A stretch of DNA of 58,889 bases, taken from NCBI RefSeq assembly GCF_001673405.1, contig NZ_LZLV01000132.1, positions 1 through 58,889 of the forward strand. Reading direction: 5' to 3'. The notes beneath the pieces were generated by a model. That model worked only from the letters and a program-made list of their open reading frames with translations, did not search any database and was not told the DNA's origin. Of the stretch, positions 6,952 to 15,358 are shown piece after piece. The DNA is from Mycobacterium sp. 1245111.1. Lineage in GTDB: Bacteria > Actinomycetota > Actinomycetes > Mycobacteriales > Mycobacteriaceae. The position numbers and the translations under genes are program-made. Numbering within the stretch: the stretch's first letter is position 1; each line of letters begins with the position of its first letter.

Positions 6952-8325
6952 CTACCGCGCCATGTTGGCGAAGCGAGACAGATGAAGTTGATGAGCGACC
7001 GTCACCGTCTTGGTCGGGCCATTACGGTGCTTGGCCAGAATCAAATCCGCCTCACCGCCGCGCGGATCGTCGCGTTCGAACGCGTCGGGCCGATTCAGCA
7101 GGATGACCATGTCCGCATCCTGTTCTAGCGATCCCGATTCGCGAAGGTCGGACAGCATCGGCTTCTTGTCGGTGCGCTGCTCGGGACCACGGTTCAGCTG
7201 GCTGATGGCCACCACGGGAACTTCGAGCTCCTTGGCCAAAAGCTTGAGGTGCCTTGAGAATTCGGACACCTCGATCTGTCGCGACTCGACCTTCTTGCCC
7301 GACGTCATCAGCTGCAGGTAGTCGACGACGACCAGCCGCAGGTCGGCCTTCTGCTTCAGCCGGCGCGCCTTGGCGCGGATCTCCATCATCGTCAGGTTCG
7401 GCGAATCATCGATGTACAAAGGCGCTTCGCTGATTTCGCTCATCCGGCGCGCGAGCCGCGTCCAGTCGTCGTCGCTCATCCGGCCCGACCGCATGTCGCC
7501 CAGCTTGATCTTTGCCTCTGCGGACAGCAGCCGCATGACGATCTCGGACTTGCTCATTTCGAGCGAGAAGATGACGCTGGCCATCCGGTTCTTGATCGAG
7601 CACGACCGCATGAAATCGAGTCCCAGGGTGCTTTTGCCCACGCCGGGCCTGGCCGCGACGATGATCATCTGCCCCGCGTGCAGGCCGTTGGTGACTTCGT
7701 CGAGTTCGGTGAATCCCGTTGGCACACCGCGAGCTATCCCGCCGTTGGAGGCGATCGCGTCGATCTCGTCCATCGTCGGCTGCAACAGGTCTTCCAGCGG
7801 GACGAAGTCCTCCGACATCCGCCGCTCGGTGACCTCGTACATCTCGGCCTGCGCGCGGTCGACGACCTCTGCGACATCGGCACCCTCCGCGCCGGCGTAG
7901 CCGTACTGCACCACCCGAGTTCCCGCCTCGACCAACCGTCGCAGCAGTGCCTTCTCCGCGACGATCCCCGCGTAGTAGCCCGCGTTGGCCGCGGTCGGCA
8001 CCGTCGAGATCAACGTGTGTAGATAGGGCGCCCCGCCGATTCGGCGCAGCAGACCGCGGCGGTCCAACTCCGCGGCGACCGTCACCGCGTCGGCCGGCTC
8101 ACCGCGACCGTAGAGATCCAGGATGGCGTCGTAGACATTCTGGTGCGCCGGCCGGTAGAAGTCGCTGGGCCGCAGCCGCTCGAGCACGTCGGCGATCGCG
8201 TCCTTGCTCAGCAGCATGCCGCCCAACACCGACTGCTCGGCGGCAAGATCCTGGGGCGGCTGACGGCCGTAGTCCTCGCTGGGAGCTCCGGTATCCGGCC
8301 GACCCAAATCATCAACGACAGCCAC
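6952..8325 (-). CDS. dnaB: Replicative DNA helicase DnaB, intein-free
   Basis: 457 aa. DnaB is the hexameric helicase that unwinds DNA ahead of the replication fork. Residues about 25-130 are the N-terminal primase-interacting domain (DLAAEQSVLGGMLL). The RecA-like domain carries Walker A at ARPGVGKST, Walker B in LVVVDYLQLM, and the arginine/Q-loop region AISQLNRGPEQR. Length is normal for a mature DnaB, and both motif regions are uninterrupted, unlike the intein-bearing M. tuberculosis gene. The GTG start at 8325 has a GGAGGAGG-type leader. Upstream lie a LexA-like box, two DnaA boxes and a phased repeat. The gene follows rpsF-ssb-rpsR-rplI in the usual mycobacterial order. Confidence 0.97.
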   Translation of the reverse strand: MAVVDDLGRPDTGAPSEDYGRQPPQDLAAEQSVLGGMLLSKDAIADVLERLRPSDFYRPAHQNVYDAILDLYGRGEPADAVTVAAELDRRGLLRRIGGAPYLHTLISTVPTAANAGYYAGIVAEKALLRRLVEAGTRVVQYGYAGAEGADVAEVVDRAQAEMYEVTERRMSEDFVPLEDLLQPTMDEIDAIASNGGIARGVPTGFTELDEVTNGLHAGQMIIVAARPGVGKSTLGLDFMRSCSIKNRMASVIFSLEMSKSEIVMRLLSAEAKIKLGDMRSGRMSDDDWTRLARRMSEISEAPLYIDDSPNLTMMEIRAKARRLKQKADLRLVVVDYLQLMTSGKKVESRQIEVSEFSRHLKLLAKELEVPVVAISQLNRGPEQRTDKKPMLSDLRESGSLEQDADMVILLNRPDAFERDDPRGGEADLILAKHRNGPTKTVTVAHQLHLSRFANMAR

Positions 8326-8350
8326 TAAACTCCCGCCTCCTCCGCGCCGT

Positions 8351-8366
8351 TCGAACGCACATTCGA
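8351..8366. promoter_or_regulatory. LexA/SOS-box-like site upstream of dnaB
   Basis: TCGAAC-GCAC-ATTCGA differs from the mycobacterial SOS box consensus TCGAAC-N4-GTTCGA at one of twelve fixed positions. It lies 26 bp upstream of the dnaB GTG. This suggests that DNA damage may raise dnaB transcription, but no binding has been shown here. Confidence 0.5.
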
Positions 8367-8431
8367 CGCCAACGCCACGACGTTAGGTCACACCACCGAC
8401 ACCGCTCGACTCAGCCCGGCCGCCCGACTCA

Positions 8432-8454
8432 CCCCCACCATTGGGGGATCCCCC
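8432..8454. repeat. Overlapping G5/C5 inverted repeats in the dnaB leader region
   Basis: One G5 run (8443-8447) can pair either with the C5 at 8432-8436 or with the C5 at 8450-8454, giving two mutually exclusive hairpins on the dnaB-sense strand about 107-129 nt before the start codon. It may be a terminator-like or attenuating structure. No U-tract is seen. Confidence 0.4.
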
Positions 8455-8664
8455 ACCCCGGGCGGATCGACAGCCTTCACCCTCGTGACCGACTCGGCTC
8501 GCGGACGGCGGGACACCCACCACGGGCCGGGTAGTCGATCTTCGAACGCCAGCATCACCTCACGACGGGTCGACGTTAAAGGTTGCTGGCGCCGACTCCA
8601 AACGCGGTTGTTCATAGACCTGTGCATGGTGTGTGCATATCCGTCTGCGCCCGTGTTGAGGGGG

Positions 8665-8684
8665 TGTGGAGAACTTGTGGAGCA
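8665..8684. promoter_or_regulatory. Pair of DnaA boxes, one helical turn apart
   Basis: TGTGGAGAA (8665-8673) is the complement of TTCTCCACA and fits the mycobacterial DnaA-box form TT(G/C)TCCACA exactly. TGTGGAGCA (8676-8684) fits at 8 of 9 positions. They start 11 bp apart on the same face of the helix, 340 bp upstream of dnaB. DnaA could bind here cooperatively; this is inferred from sequence. Confidence 0.45.
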
Positions 8685-8810
8685 ATATGCGCCGTTGCTA
8701 CATCACTGCAGATAAGCGGACCACACACCTGCGTATTTCGTGTGGATGGGAATTCCATCGGCGTGTCGTACGGGGTTGCCACTTCGGGCGTGTTGTGTTT
8801 CAGCCGATCA

Positions 8811-8855
8811 TTACCGGCGTTAACGGACGGTAACGTTCGCTAACGGTTGCTAGCG
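8811..8855. repeat. 10-bp phased repeat of TAACG units
   Basis: TAACG starts at exactly 8821, 8831 and 8841. A degenerate TAGCG follows at 8851 and TTACCG precedes at 8811. The strict 10-bp period puts every unit on one face of the helix. It sits between the dnaB upstream region and the rplI terminator. No known mycobacterial site of this form was recognised. Confidence 0.5.
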
Positions 8856-8880
8856 AGTATGAGTTCGCTGTGCGGACACC

Positions 8881-8922
8881 AAAAACCCCCGGGGCTGCCG
8901 ATTCGGGCGACCACCGGGGGTT
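8881..8922 (-). terminator. Rho-independent terminator of the rpsF-ssb-rpsR-rplI operon
   Basis: On the minus strand a 9-bp perfect stem (AACCCCCGG pairing with CCGGGGGTT; arms 8914-8922 and 8884-8892) is followed by a run of T from 8885-8881. It lies 15 bp after the rplI stop. Confidence 0.85.
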
Positions 8923-8936
8923 ACTGGTTAGAGCGG

Positions 8937-9395
8937 TCAGGCTTCCGCGACGACGTCGAGTGAGACCTTGACGTCGACGTCGGGGTGCACATGCAAAGTG
9001 ATCGGGTGGCTGCCAACAGCCTTGATGTGGCTCTTGGGCAACCGCACCACGCGCTTGTCGAGATTCGGGCCGCCGGCCTTGCGGATCGCCGTGACGACGG
9101 CGCTGGTGGTAACCGAGCCGAACAGCTTGCCCGAATCGCCGGCCGTCTTCACCGGGAGCGAGACAGTTCCCAAGCCCTCGATGGCGGCCTTGATTTCGTT
9201 GGCGTGCTCGAGGTCGCGGACCTGCTTGGTGTCGCGGGCGCGACGGATGTCGTCGGCCTGCTTCTGCGCGCCGCGCGACGCGACGATCGCCAGGCCACGC
9301 GGCAACAGGAAGTTGCGGCCGTAGCCGTCCTTGACTTCGACGGTCTCGCCCACGGAACCGAGGTGGTCCACGTCGGCAGTCAAAATGAGCTTCAT
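8937..9395 (-). CDS. rplI: Large-subunit ribosomal protein bL9
   Basis: 152 aa, the full bL9 length. The N-terminal domain starts MKLILTADVDHLGSVGETV with the conserved GYGRNFLLPRGLA signature at about residues 24-36, then a long connecting helix and the C-terminal domain. It binds 23S rRNA at the L1-stalk base. It is the last gene of the rpsF-ssb-rpsR-rplI operon, 20 bp after rpsR and followed by a strong terminator hairpin. Confidence 0.97.
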   Translation of the reverse strand: MKLILTADVDHLGSVGETVEVKDGYGRNFLLPRGLAIVASRGAQKQADDIRRARDTKQVRDLEHANEIKAAIEGLGTVSLPVKTAGDSGKLFGSVTTSAVVTAIRKAGGPNLDKRVVRLPKSHIKAVGSHPITLHVHPDVDVKVSLDVVAEA

Positions 9396-9415
9396 TGTTC
9401 TGCTGATTCCGTTCT

Positions 9416-9670
9416 CTACCGCGTCGACGACGTGAAGGGCAGCAACGCAACCTCGCGGGCGTTCTTGACCGCGAGCGCGACGTCACGCTGGTGCTGGACG
9501 CAGTTGCCGGTCACCCGGCGGGCACGGATCTTGCCGCGCTCGCTGATATAGGTCCGCAGCAACTGGGTGTCCTTGTAATCGATGTCCTGGCCCTTTTTGG
9601 AGCAGAACACACACTTGCGGGTCTTGATCGGCTTTTCCGGTGCCGGACGCCGCTTGGTGGACTTCGCCAT
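9416..9670 (-). CDS. rpsR: Small-subunit ribosomal protein bS18
   Basis: 84 aa. It begins MAKSTKRRPAPEK and has the bS18 core DYKDTQLLRTYISERGKI with the RNA-binding tail RRVTGNC. It keeps the four-cysteine pattern only in part (CVFC and a later C), so it is a C+ type close to Rv0055 (rpsR1). bS18 pairs with bS6 on the 30S platform, and rpsF is in the same operon. The start at 9670 is preferred over an upstream GTG because it matches bS18 proteins; 32 bp separate it from ssb. Confidence 0.95.
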   Translation of the reverse strand: MAKSTKRRPAPEKPIKTRKCVFCSKKGQDIDYKDTQLLRTYISERGKIRARRVTGNCVQHQRDVALAVKNAREVALLPFTSSTR

Positions 9671-9702
9671 GTCTTTCTCTTTCGTTCTGTCGTTTCGAAG
9701 TT

Positions 9703-10221
9703 TTAGAAGGGGGGCTCGTCGTCGCCGCCGCCGAACGAACCCGATGCCGGGGCGCTGCCCCACGGGTCGTCGCCGCCGGCGCTGCCGCCGCCGCCCTGGG
9801 GTGCTGCCTGGCTGCGCGATCCTCCGCCGCCGAAGCCGCCACCACCACCGCCGCTGCGGCTGGCCTTGTTCACCTTGGCCGTGGCGTACTTCAGTGACGG
9901 GCCGATCTCGTCGACCTCGAGCTCAACGACGGTGCGCTTCTCGCCCTCACGGGTCTCGAACGAACGCTGCTTGAGTCGTCCGCTCACGATCACGCGCGAG
10001 CCACGGGTGAGACTCTCAGCCACGTTCTCGGCAGCCTCCCGCCAGATGTTGCAGCGGAGGAACAGCGCTTCGCCGTCCTTCCACTCGTTGGTCTGACGGT
10101 CGAATATCCGCGGGGTCGACGCCACCGTGAAGTTCGCGACGGCCGCGCCCGACGGCGTGAAACGCAGTTCGGGGTCGGCAGTCAGGTTTCCGATAACCGT
10201 GATGACAGTGTCACCAGCCAC
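9703..10221 (-). CDS. ssb: Single-stranded DNA-binding protein
   Basis: 172 aa. The OB-fold domain spans about residues 1-115 (MAGDTVITVIGNLTADPELRF, then FLRCNIWREAAENVAESL). A Gly/Ser/Gln-rich flexible linker follows (SGGGGGGFGGGGSRSQ), and the acidic tip ends DDEPPF, which recruits DNA-repair and replication partners. SSB coats single-stranded DNA during replication and repair. It lies between rpsF and rpsR as in other mycobacteria. No LexA box was seen in front of it. Confidence 0.97.
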   Translation of the reverse strand: MAGDTVITVIGNLTADPELRFTPSGAAVANFTVASTPRIFDRQTNEWKDGEALFLRCNIWREAAENVAESLTRGSRVIVSGRLKQRSFETREGEKRTVVELEVDEIGPSLKYATAKVNKASRSGGGGGGFGGGGSRSQAAPQGGGGSAGGDDPWGSAPASGSFGGGDDEPPF

Positions 10222-10322
10222 TGAGACCTCCTAGGTCCGGATGGGTCAAGCTCCGAGTCGGCGAATAGTCCACGCTGAGCCTACGCAAGCGGTCAGACGC
10301 GACGTGGCCATTCGCCCACAGG

Positions 10323-10613
10323 TCAGTGCTTGTCGGTGCGCATCACCTTGGTGCGAAGCACCGACTCGTTCAGGCTGAGCTGACGGTCGAGCTCGGACAC
10401 CGTCGCGGGGGCGGCTTTGAGATCGATCACCGCGTAAATGCCTTCGGCATGCTTGGCGATCTCGTAGGCCAGCCGGCGCTTGCCCCAGATGTCGACCTTT
10501 TCCACCGTTCCACCGTCCTTGCGGACGACGTTCAGGAACGTCTCCAAAGACGGAGCTACGGTGCGCTCGTCGAGGGTGGGGTCGAGGATGACCATTAATT
10601 CGTATGGACGCAT
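10323..10613 (-). CDS. rpsF: Small-subunit ribosomal protein bS6
   Basis: 96 aa starting MRPYELMVILDPTLDERTV, a typical bS6 opening, with DIWGKRRLAYEIAKHAEGIY in the middle. It is the first gene of the operon. A near-perfect Shine-Dalgarno sequence AGGAGGTGAT sits at 10632-10623, about 9 nt before the ATG. This makes 10613 the start rather than the frame opening further upstream. Confidence 0.97.
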   Translation of the reverse strand: MRPYELMVILDPTLDERTVAPSLETFLNVVRKDGGTVEKVDIWGKRRLAYEIAKHAEGIYAVIDLKAAPATVSELDRQLSLNESVLRTKVMRTDKH

Positions 10614-10698
10614 GGGAACCTCATCACCTCCTATGGTCGTGTGCGGCCACGGGAATCCCCGTGGCAGGAGGGTCGCCTGCGTCGGCAACCGTCGTAGG

Positions 10699-12327
10699 TT
10701 ACCGGACGGCGGCCGGGCTTGCGAAATGCTGAGCGGCCGCGGCCCGCTGCAGCCCAGCTGGTCGAAGCCATCCGGGCAGCCACGGCGGTGGCGCGTCGGG
10801 CGCGCGGTCGAACACGCCGCCGCCCGGATCGTCGACCCGTCCGCCCCAGCGGACCAGGTCTTCCGTCGGCCGGTAGATCTGGCGGACCACCAGCGCGCAC
10901 AACACCAGCACCGCGACGTCGCGCAGCAGCACCGTGGTGGTGAACCACTGCTGAGGCAACCCGCGGTCGGGCACGCTGTAGAGGTAGTACATCCGAGGCA
11001 CCCACACCAGCGCGTCGATAGTCATCCACGCCAACAGGATTCGCCGATGCGGCAGCGCCAACACCGCCAACGGCACCAGCCACAGCGAGAACTGCGGGCT
11101 CCACACCTTGTTGGTCAACAGGAATGCGGCCACCACCAGAAACGCCAACTGGGCCACCCGTGGCCGCCGCGGCGCCGTCAGCGCGATGTAACCGATTGCC
11201 GCACAAGATAATCCGAACAGCATCAGCACAACCATGTTCAGGTTGCCCGGCGGCTGCCAGAAACCCAGGTCCGTATCGAAGCCCTGCCAGCCGGTCAACG
11301 ACTTGACGACGTTGTAGAGCGAATCCATGTCGTCGCCGCGACGGGCGTTCAGCCGGAAGAACTCCGACCAGCCCCGCGGAAACAGCACCAGCACCGGCAG
11401 ATTCACCAGCAACCACGCCAGCGCCGCCGCGGCCCCGGTGCGGACCACGCCGCGGAACCGTCCGGTCCGGATGCCCAACACCAGCAGCGGGCCGAGCAGT
11501 AACAGCGGATACAGCTTGGCGGCGCCGCCCAAACCGATCAGCATCCCGGCCAGCACCGGCCGTCGTCGCGCCCAGGCCAGCAGTCCGCCGAGCGCCAAAG
11601 CCGTTGCCAACGCGTCGAAGTTGGTGAAGATCTGGAAGATCACCAACGGCGACGCCCCCACCAGGGCGGCGTCCCACACCCGGCGACCGGCCAGGCCCGC
11701 GGTGGCCCACACGGTGGCCAGCCAGGCCAGCGCCAACCCGAGCGCGGAGACGTCGAAGAACACCACGACCTCGGCGATAACCGGCAATGGGATGATTCTG
11801 CTCATCGTGGTGTAGGTCTTGGCCAACGACATCGCCACGTACTGGTACAGCCCGGTGAGCACCGGATACTCCATGTAGCGCACCGCGGGCTTGCCGTCGT
11901 AGCGGGTCTGGGGCCGGCCGCTGCCGTCCTTCTCGATCCAACTCGACTTGTACGGAAAACGCCCCTGGCTCAACAACTCTGCGCCATATAGCGGAACAGT
12001 GTCGGAATAGCAGAGCTCGTAGTAGGCCCGCTGGTTCTGCCAGTTGGCGACGCGCTGATCGCCCGGTCCGGTGCCGACGGTCTGCAGGCAGGCCGCCTTG
12101 GTCGACCAGCCCAGCGCCAGGAACACCAGCGCGATCAGGAACATCACCCGCAGCGGTGTCAGGACCCTGGTCCGCCCGATGATCGCGTGCCGGCCGACCG
12201 GTCCGCCTACGGCGTTGGATAGGGCCGCGCCCAGAAAGTCGTTGCGGCTCGGGCAATCCCGGTCATCGGCGGAGCGCAGATCGTCGGCCAACCGCCGCGG
12301 TGAGATGTCGGCGCGATCGAGGGTCAC
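10699..12327 (-). CDS. Polytopic membrane protein, Rv0051 family (GT-C/DUF2029-like)
   Basis: 542 aa with about ten membrane helices. It closely matches the M. tuberculosis Rv0051 protein as I recall it: LADDLRSADDRDCPS, ALGWSTKAACLQ, NQRAYYELCYSDTVPLYGAE, NKVWSPQFSLWLVPL. Such proteins have the layout of polyprenyl-phosphate-dependent GT-C glycosyltransferases with DUF2029-like repeats, so a role in cell-envelope glycan synthesis is likely but unproven. The start GTG 12327 overlaps the ponA1 stop (12324-12326) in a GTGA arrangement, so it is translationally coupled to ponA1. A much longer upstream frame is rejected because that part lies inside the ponA1 coding region. Confidence 0.85.
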   Translation of the reverse strand: MTLDRADISPRRLADDLRSADDRDCPSRNDFLGAALSNAVGGPVGRHAIIGRTRVLTPLRVMFLIALVFLALGWSTKAACLQTVGTGPGDQRVANWQNQRAYYELCYSDTVPLYGAELLSQGRFPYKSSWIEKDGSGRPQTRYDGKPAVRYMEYPVLTGLYQYVAMSLAKTYTTMSRIIPLPVIAEVVVFFDVSALGLALAWLATVWATAGLAGRRVWDAALVGASPLVIFQIFTNFDALATALALGGLLAWARRRPVLAGMLIGLGGAAKLYPLLLLGPLLVLGIRTGRFRGVVRTGAAAALAWLLVNLPVLVLFPRGWSEFFRLNARRGDDMDSLYNVVKSLTGWQGFDTDLGFWQPPGNLNMVVLMLFGLSCAAIGYIALTAPRRPRVAQLAFLVVAAFLLTNKVWSPQFSLWLVPLAVLALPHRRILLAWMTIDALVWVPRMYYLYSVPDRGLPQQWFTTTVLLRDVAVLVLCALVVRQIYRPTEDLVRWGGRVDDPGGGVFDRAPDAPPPWLPGWLRPAGLQRAAAAQHFASPAAVR

Positions 12328-14837
12328 GGCGGGGGCGGCGGTCCCGGCTCGGGCGGACCTCCGGGCGCAGGTATCGGCACCGGTGCCGGCGCGACGGGCA
12401 CGGTGGTCGGCGGCCCGATCGGAATCGTGATGCCCGGGGCGATCTCCATGGTGGGCTGGATGACCGTCATCTGCGGCGGCTGTGGTGGCGGTGGTGGCGC
12501 GGCCGGCACCCCGGCATAGCCGCCGATCTCGGTCGGCTTGGGGAAGGTTTCGTTGGTGGTGCCCTTGAGCGCTCCGTCCATCGTCGCCTTCCAAATGTCC
12601 GATGGCAGACCGGAACCGTAGACCGCGGCGCCGCCCTTGGTCACCAGCGGAATGTCGCCTTTGACCGTGCCGACCCACACCGCAGTCGACAGCGACGGGG
12701 TGTAGCCGACCATCCAGGCGTCCTTGTCGGCGTCGGTGTCACCGAACTGCGTGGTGCCCGTCTTGGACGCCGACGGACGCCCGCCGGCGAGCGCGTGGCC
12801 TCGCGAGTACGACGCGATCGGCTGCATCGCCGACGTGACGTTGTCGGCGACATCCTTGGGGATGCGCTGCTCACCGTTGTTGTCGGAGCCGGCGGCGTCG
12901 AACAGCACTTTGCCGTCGGCGTTGATCACCTTCTGCACGAAGTGCGGGCGGTGATAGATGCCGGAGTCGGCCAGCGTGGCATACGCCGAGGCCATGTCGA
13001 TCGGCCGGGTTTGGTACTGGCCCAACACAATTCCGTTGTTGGGCGGGCCGCCCTTGCCGTCTTCGGACAGCGTGTGCGGCACACCGGGGAAGCTGTCGGC
13101 GATACCGGCCTGGTGGGCGGCTTTGGCCACGTCCTCCGGGCCGTTCTTCAGCTTGAGCATCAGCCGGTAATAGGAGGTGTTCAGCGAACGCTTGAGCGCC
13201 TCGGCGATGTTGCAGACCCCGCAGCCTTCGCCCTCGACGTTGGTGATCTTGATGCCGTTGACCGTCAACGGCGAGCTGTCCACCTGGTAGCCCAGGCCGA
13301 TGCCCTGCTCGAGCGCGGCGATCAACGCGAACACCTTGAACGACGACCCGGTCTGCAATCCGGCTTGGGCGAAGTCGAATCCGTGCGCGTCCGCGCCCCC
13401 GTAGTAGGCCTTCACCGCGCCGTTGTGCGGATCGATCGACACCACCGCGGTCCGCATGTCGGCGTTCTGCCCGGCCAAATATTTCGCCACCGCATCCTCG
13501 GCGGCCTTCTGCGCCGTCGGGTCGATCGTGGTGGTGATCTGTAGCCCCTGGGTGTTGAGCGTCTGCTCGTCGATGTTGAAGAGCTCCATCAGCTCTTTAG
13601 TCACCTGGCGCTGGATCAGGCCGTTGGGTCCGGTGGTCTGGTTCTCCTCGCGTGCCCGCTCGGGCGGCACCGTCGGCGGGAACTGCTGAGCTGCGCGGTC
13701 TTTCGCCGTCAGGGCCTTGTCGTCGACCATTCCGTCGAGCACCCAGTTCCAGCGGCCCTGAGCACCCACCATGTTCACCGCGGGGTCTAACGTGGACGGG
13801 CGCTGGATCAGCGCGGCCAACAGCGCGCCGTCGGCGACGGTGAGTTGTTCGACGGGTTTGTCGAAGTAGGCGCGCGACGCCGCGGAGATGCCGTATGCGC
13901 CGCGGCCGAAGTAAATGATGTTCAGATAAGCCTGCAGCACATCATCTTTGGACCACTCACCCGTCATCTTGGTGGCGATGACGAGTTCCTTGGCTTTGCG
14001 GATCAGGCCGCCGACCCCGGCGCGCTGCGCTCCGACCAACGCGTTCTTGACGTACTGCTGGGTGATCGTGGAACCACCTTGGGTGTCGCCGCCGAAGATG
14101 TTGTTCTTGAACGCCCGCGCGAACCCGGTGAATGAGAAGCCGGGGTTGGAGTAGAAGTTGCGGTCTTCGGCCGCGATCACCGCCTGGCGAACGTGTACCG
14201 GCACCTGATCGATGTTGACGTCGACCCGGTTGCCTTCGGGCGGAACGATTTTCCCAAGCTCGGAGCCGTCGCTGGCCAGGATCGTCGAGACCTGGTTGGT
14301 GCGGATGTCACCGGGTTTGGGGATGTCGACGATGAAGTAGGCCATTGCGAATGTGACGATTGGCAACAGCAGAATCACGACGGCGCTGACGACGATCCCG
14401 CGCCGGACCCACGCCCAGTTGACGTGCTCCAGCCACTCCCAGTCGAGGCGCTGGGCCCAACCCGGGAGCGGCGGCTTCTTGGGCGGCGGGCCGACCGGAC
14501 GCTTCGGTGGGCCGCTCGGCGGGCCGGTCGGTGGCGGCGGTCCAGCGCTGGCGGGTTTGCGCGGAGGTGACTTGGCGTCCAGCGCAGCCGAAGCCATCTC
14601 CAGCGGGTCGCGCCGTGACGTGGGTCGGCCGTCCAGCGCGGCCTTCACCGCGTCGATCGGGTCCTTGAAACGGTTCGGCACATCGTCCTTCACCGGCGGA
14701 AGGATCGTGGTGAGCCGATCATCCGGAGGGACGGGGGGCCTGCGAGAGGTGTGCCGCGGCTGCTTCGACCCGCCATCAGCCCCTGACCCTTTCGGGCTAC
14801 CAGCGGCTGAGTGGTCTTGCTGCCCTTCGTTATTCAC
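12324..14837 (-). CDS. ponA1: Bifunctional penicillin-binding protein PonA1 (class A PBP)
   Basis: 837 aa. The protein polymerises and cross-links peptidoglycan. There is a long proline-rich cytoplasmic N-terminus (1-145) and one membrane helix (about 148-172). The glycosyltransferase domain has AAEDRNFYSNPG with its catalytic Glu and GGSTITQQYVKN. The transpeptidase domain has the nucleophile motif GSSFK, SLNTS and KTGTTQ. The tail after about 775 is a proline-rich extracytoplasmic extension, typical of mycobacterial PonA1. It starts inside the end of the DUF5318 gene (8-nt overlap) and overlaps the next gene by 4 nt, so the three genes form one transcript. Confidence 0.96.
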   Translation of the reverse strand: MNNEGQQDHSAAGSPKGSGADGGSKQPRHTSRRPPVPPDDRLTTILPPVKDDVPNRFKDPIDAVKAALDGRPTSRRDPLEMASAALDAKSPPRKPASAGPPPPTGPPSGPPKRPVGPPPKKPPLPGWAQRLDWEWLEHVNWAWVRRGIVVSAVVILLLPIVTFAMAYFIVDIPKPGDIRTNQVSTILASDGSELGKIVPPEGNRVDVNIDQVPVHVRQAVIAAEDRNFYSNPGFSFTGFARAFKNNIFGGDTQGGSTITQQYVKNALVGAQRAGVGGLIRKAKELVIATKMTGEWSKDDVLQAYLNIIYFGRGAYGISAASRAYFDKPVEQLTVADGALLAALIQRPSTLDPAVNMVGAQGRWNWVLDGMVDDKALTAKDRAAQQFPPTVPPERAREENQTTGPNGLIQRQVTKELMELFNIDEQTLNTQGLQITTTIDPTAQKAAEDAVAKYLAGQNADMRTAVVSIDPHNGAVKAYYGGADAHGFDFAQAGLQTGSSFKVFALIAALEQGIGLGYQVDSSPLTVNGIKITNVEGEGCGVCNIAEALKRSLNTSYYRLMLKLKNGPEDVAKAAHQAGIADSFPGVPHTLSEDGKGGPPNNGIVLGQYQTRPIDMASAYATLADSGIYHRPHFVQKVINADGKVLFDAAGSDNNGEQRIPKDVADNVTSAMQPIASYSRGHALAGGRPSASKTGTTQFGDTDADKDAWMVGYTPSLSTAVWVGTVKGDIPLVTKGGAAVYGSGLPSDIWKATMDGALKGTTNETFPKPTEIGGYAGVPAAPPPPPQPPQMTVIQPTMEIAPGITIPIGPPTTVPVAPAPVPIPAPGGPPEPGPPPPP

Positions 14838-15264
14838 TGGCCGTGCGGGCGCCGTCGCGCGCCGTCCGGGTGCTGCGTGACTTGCGCGGCGGACGAGCCG
14901 CGGGTGTCATGCCGAGCACATACGACTTGACCAAGTGATTCCAACTGCAGGTTCGGCATACCTCCACCACGTGTACCGAGAACTCTTCGAACCGCGACGC
15001 TAGCAACACCAACTCTTCGGCCGTCCGCGCAGACCCCGACACGGCGCCGAGATGGTCGCCGAACACCCACGACACGAGCGTGAGCTGCTCCTTGCGGCAG
15101 ATCGGGCACATGACCGAGCTGACCTTGCCGTGGAATTTGGCCGCGCGAAGCAGATAGGGGTTGGCGTCGCAGACTTCAGTGACGCCGGTGCGGCCGGAAT
15201 AGACCTCGGCCAGCAGCGACCGACGCCGAAGCGCATAGTCCACTACCTGTCGCTGCAACCGCAC
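14830..15264 (-). CDS. DUF5318 zinc-ribbon-like protein (Rv0049 family)
   Basis: 144 aa. Two CxxC pairs, CPIC at about residues 53-56 and CRTC at about 103-106, suggest a zinc ribbon. The start at 15264 (GTG) lies 7 nt after TACTCT, a TANNNT -10 element, so the mRNA is probably leaderless. The N-terminus MRLQRQVVDYALRRRSLLAEVYSGRTG is helical. It is the first gene of the DUF5318-ponA1-Rv0051 operon. A regulator or partner of cell-wall synthesis is plausible from the context; no function is known to me. Confidence 0.85.
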   Translation of the reverse strand: MRLQRQVVDYALRRRSLLAEVYSGRTGVTEVCDANPYLLRAAKFHGKVSSVMCPICRKEQLTLVSWVFGDHLGAVSGSARTAEELVLLASRFEEFSVHVVEVCRTCSWNHLVKSYVLGMTPAARPPRKSRSTRTARDGARTASE

Positions 15265-15358
15265 GATGACCAGAGTACGTCCGCTCCGGCGGTGCGGAGA
15301 GGTAGGTCGGTCACGTTTCCGGTCCGGGACAGATTGACTTCGGCTCTAGGATCAGCGC

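Noticed and set aside
7071..7084. Palindrome CGCGTTCGAACGCG as a second LexA site
   Set aside because: It lies inside the dnaB coding region, does not have the TCGAAC-N4-GTTCGA spacing, and is a likely chance palindrome in high-GC DNA.
8388..8627. Possible small gene in the dnaB-rplI gap (79 codons, minus strand)
   Set aside because: The codons show no protein-like composition, no RBS is clear, and it spans the G5/C5 inverted repeats. M. tuberculosis has a gene (Rv0057) in this gap, but no similarity was recognised here.
10631..12256. Open frame of 541 codons on the minus strand overlapping the Rv0051-type gene
   Set aside because: It is a second frame of the same strand with no domain; the Rv0051-type frame matches a known family.
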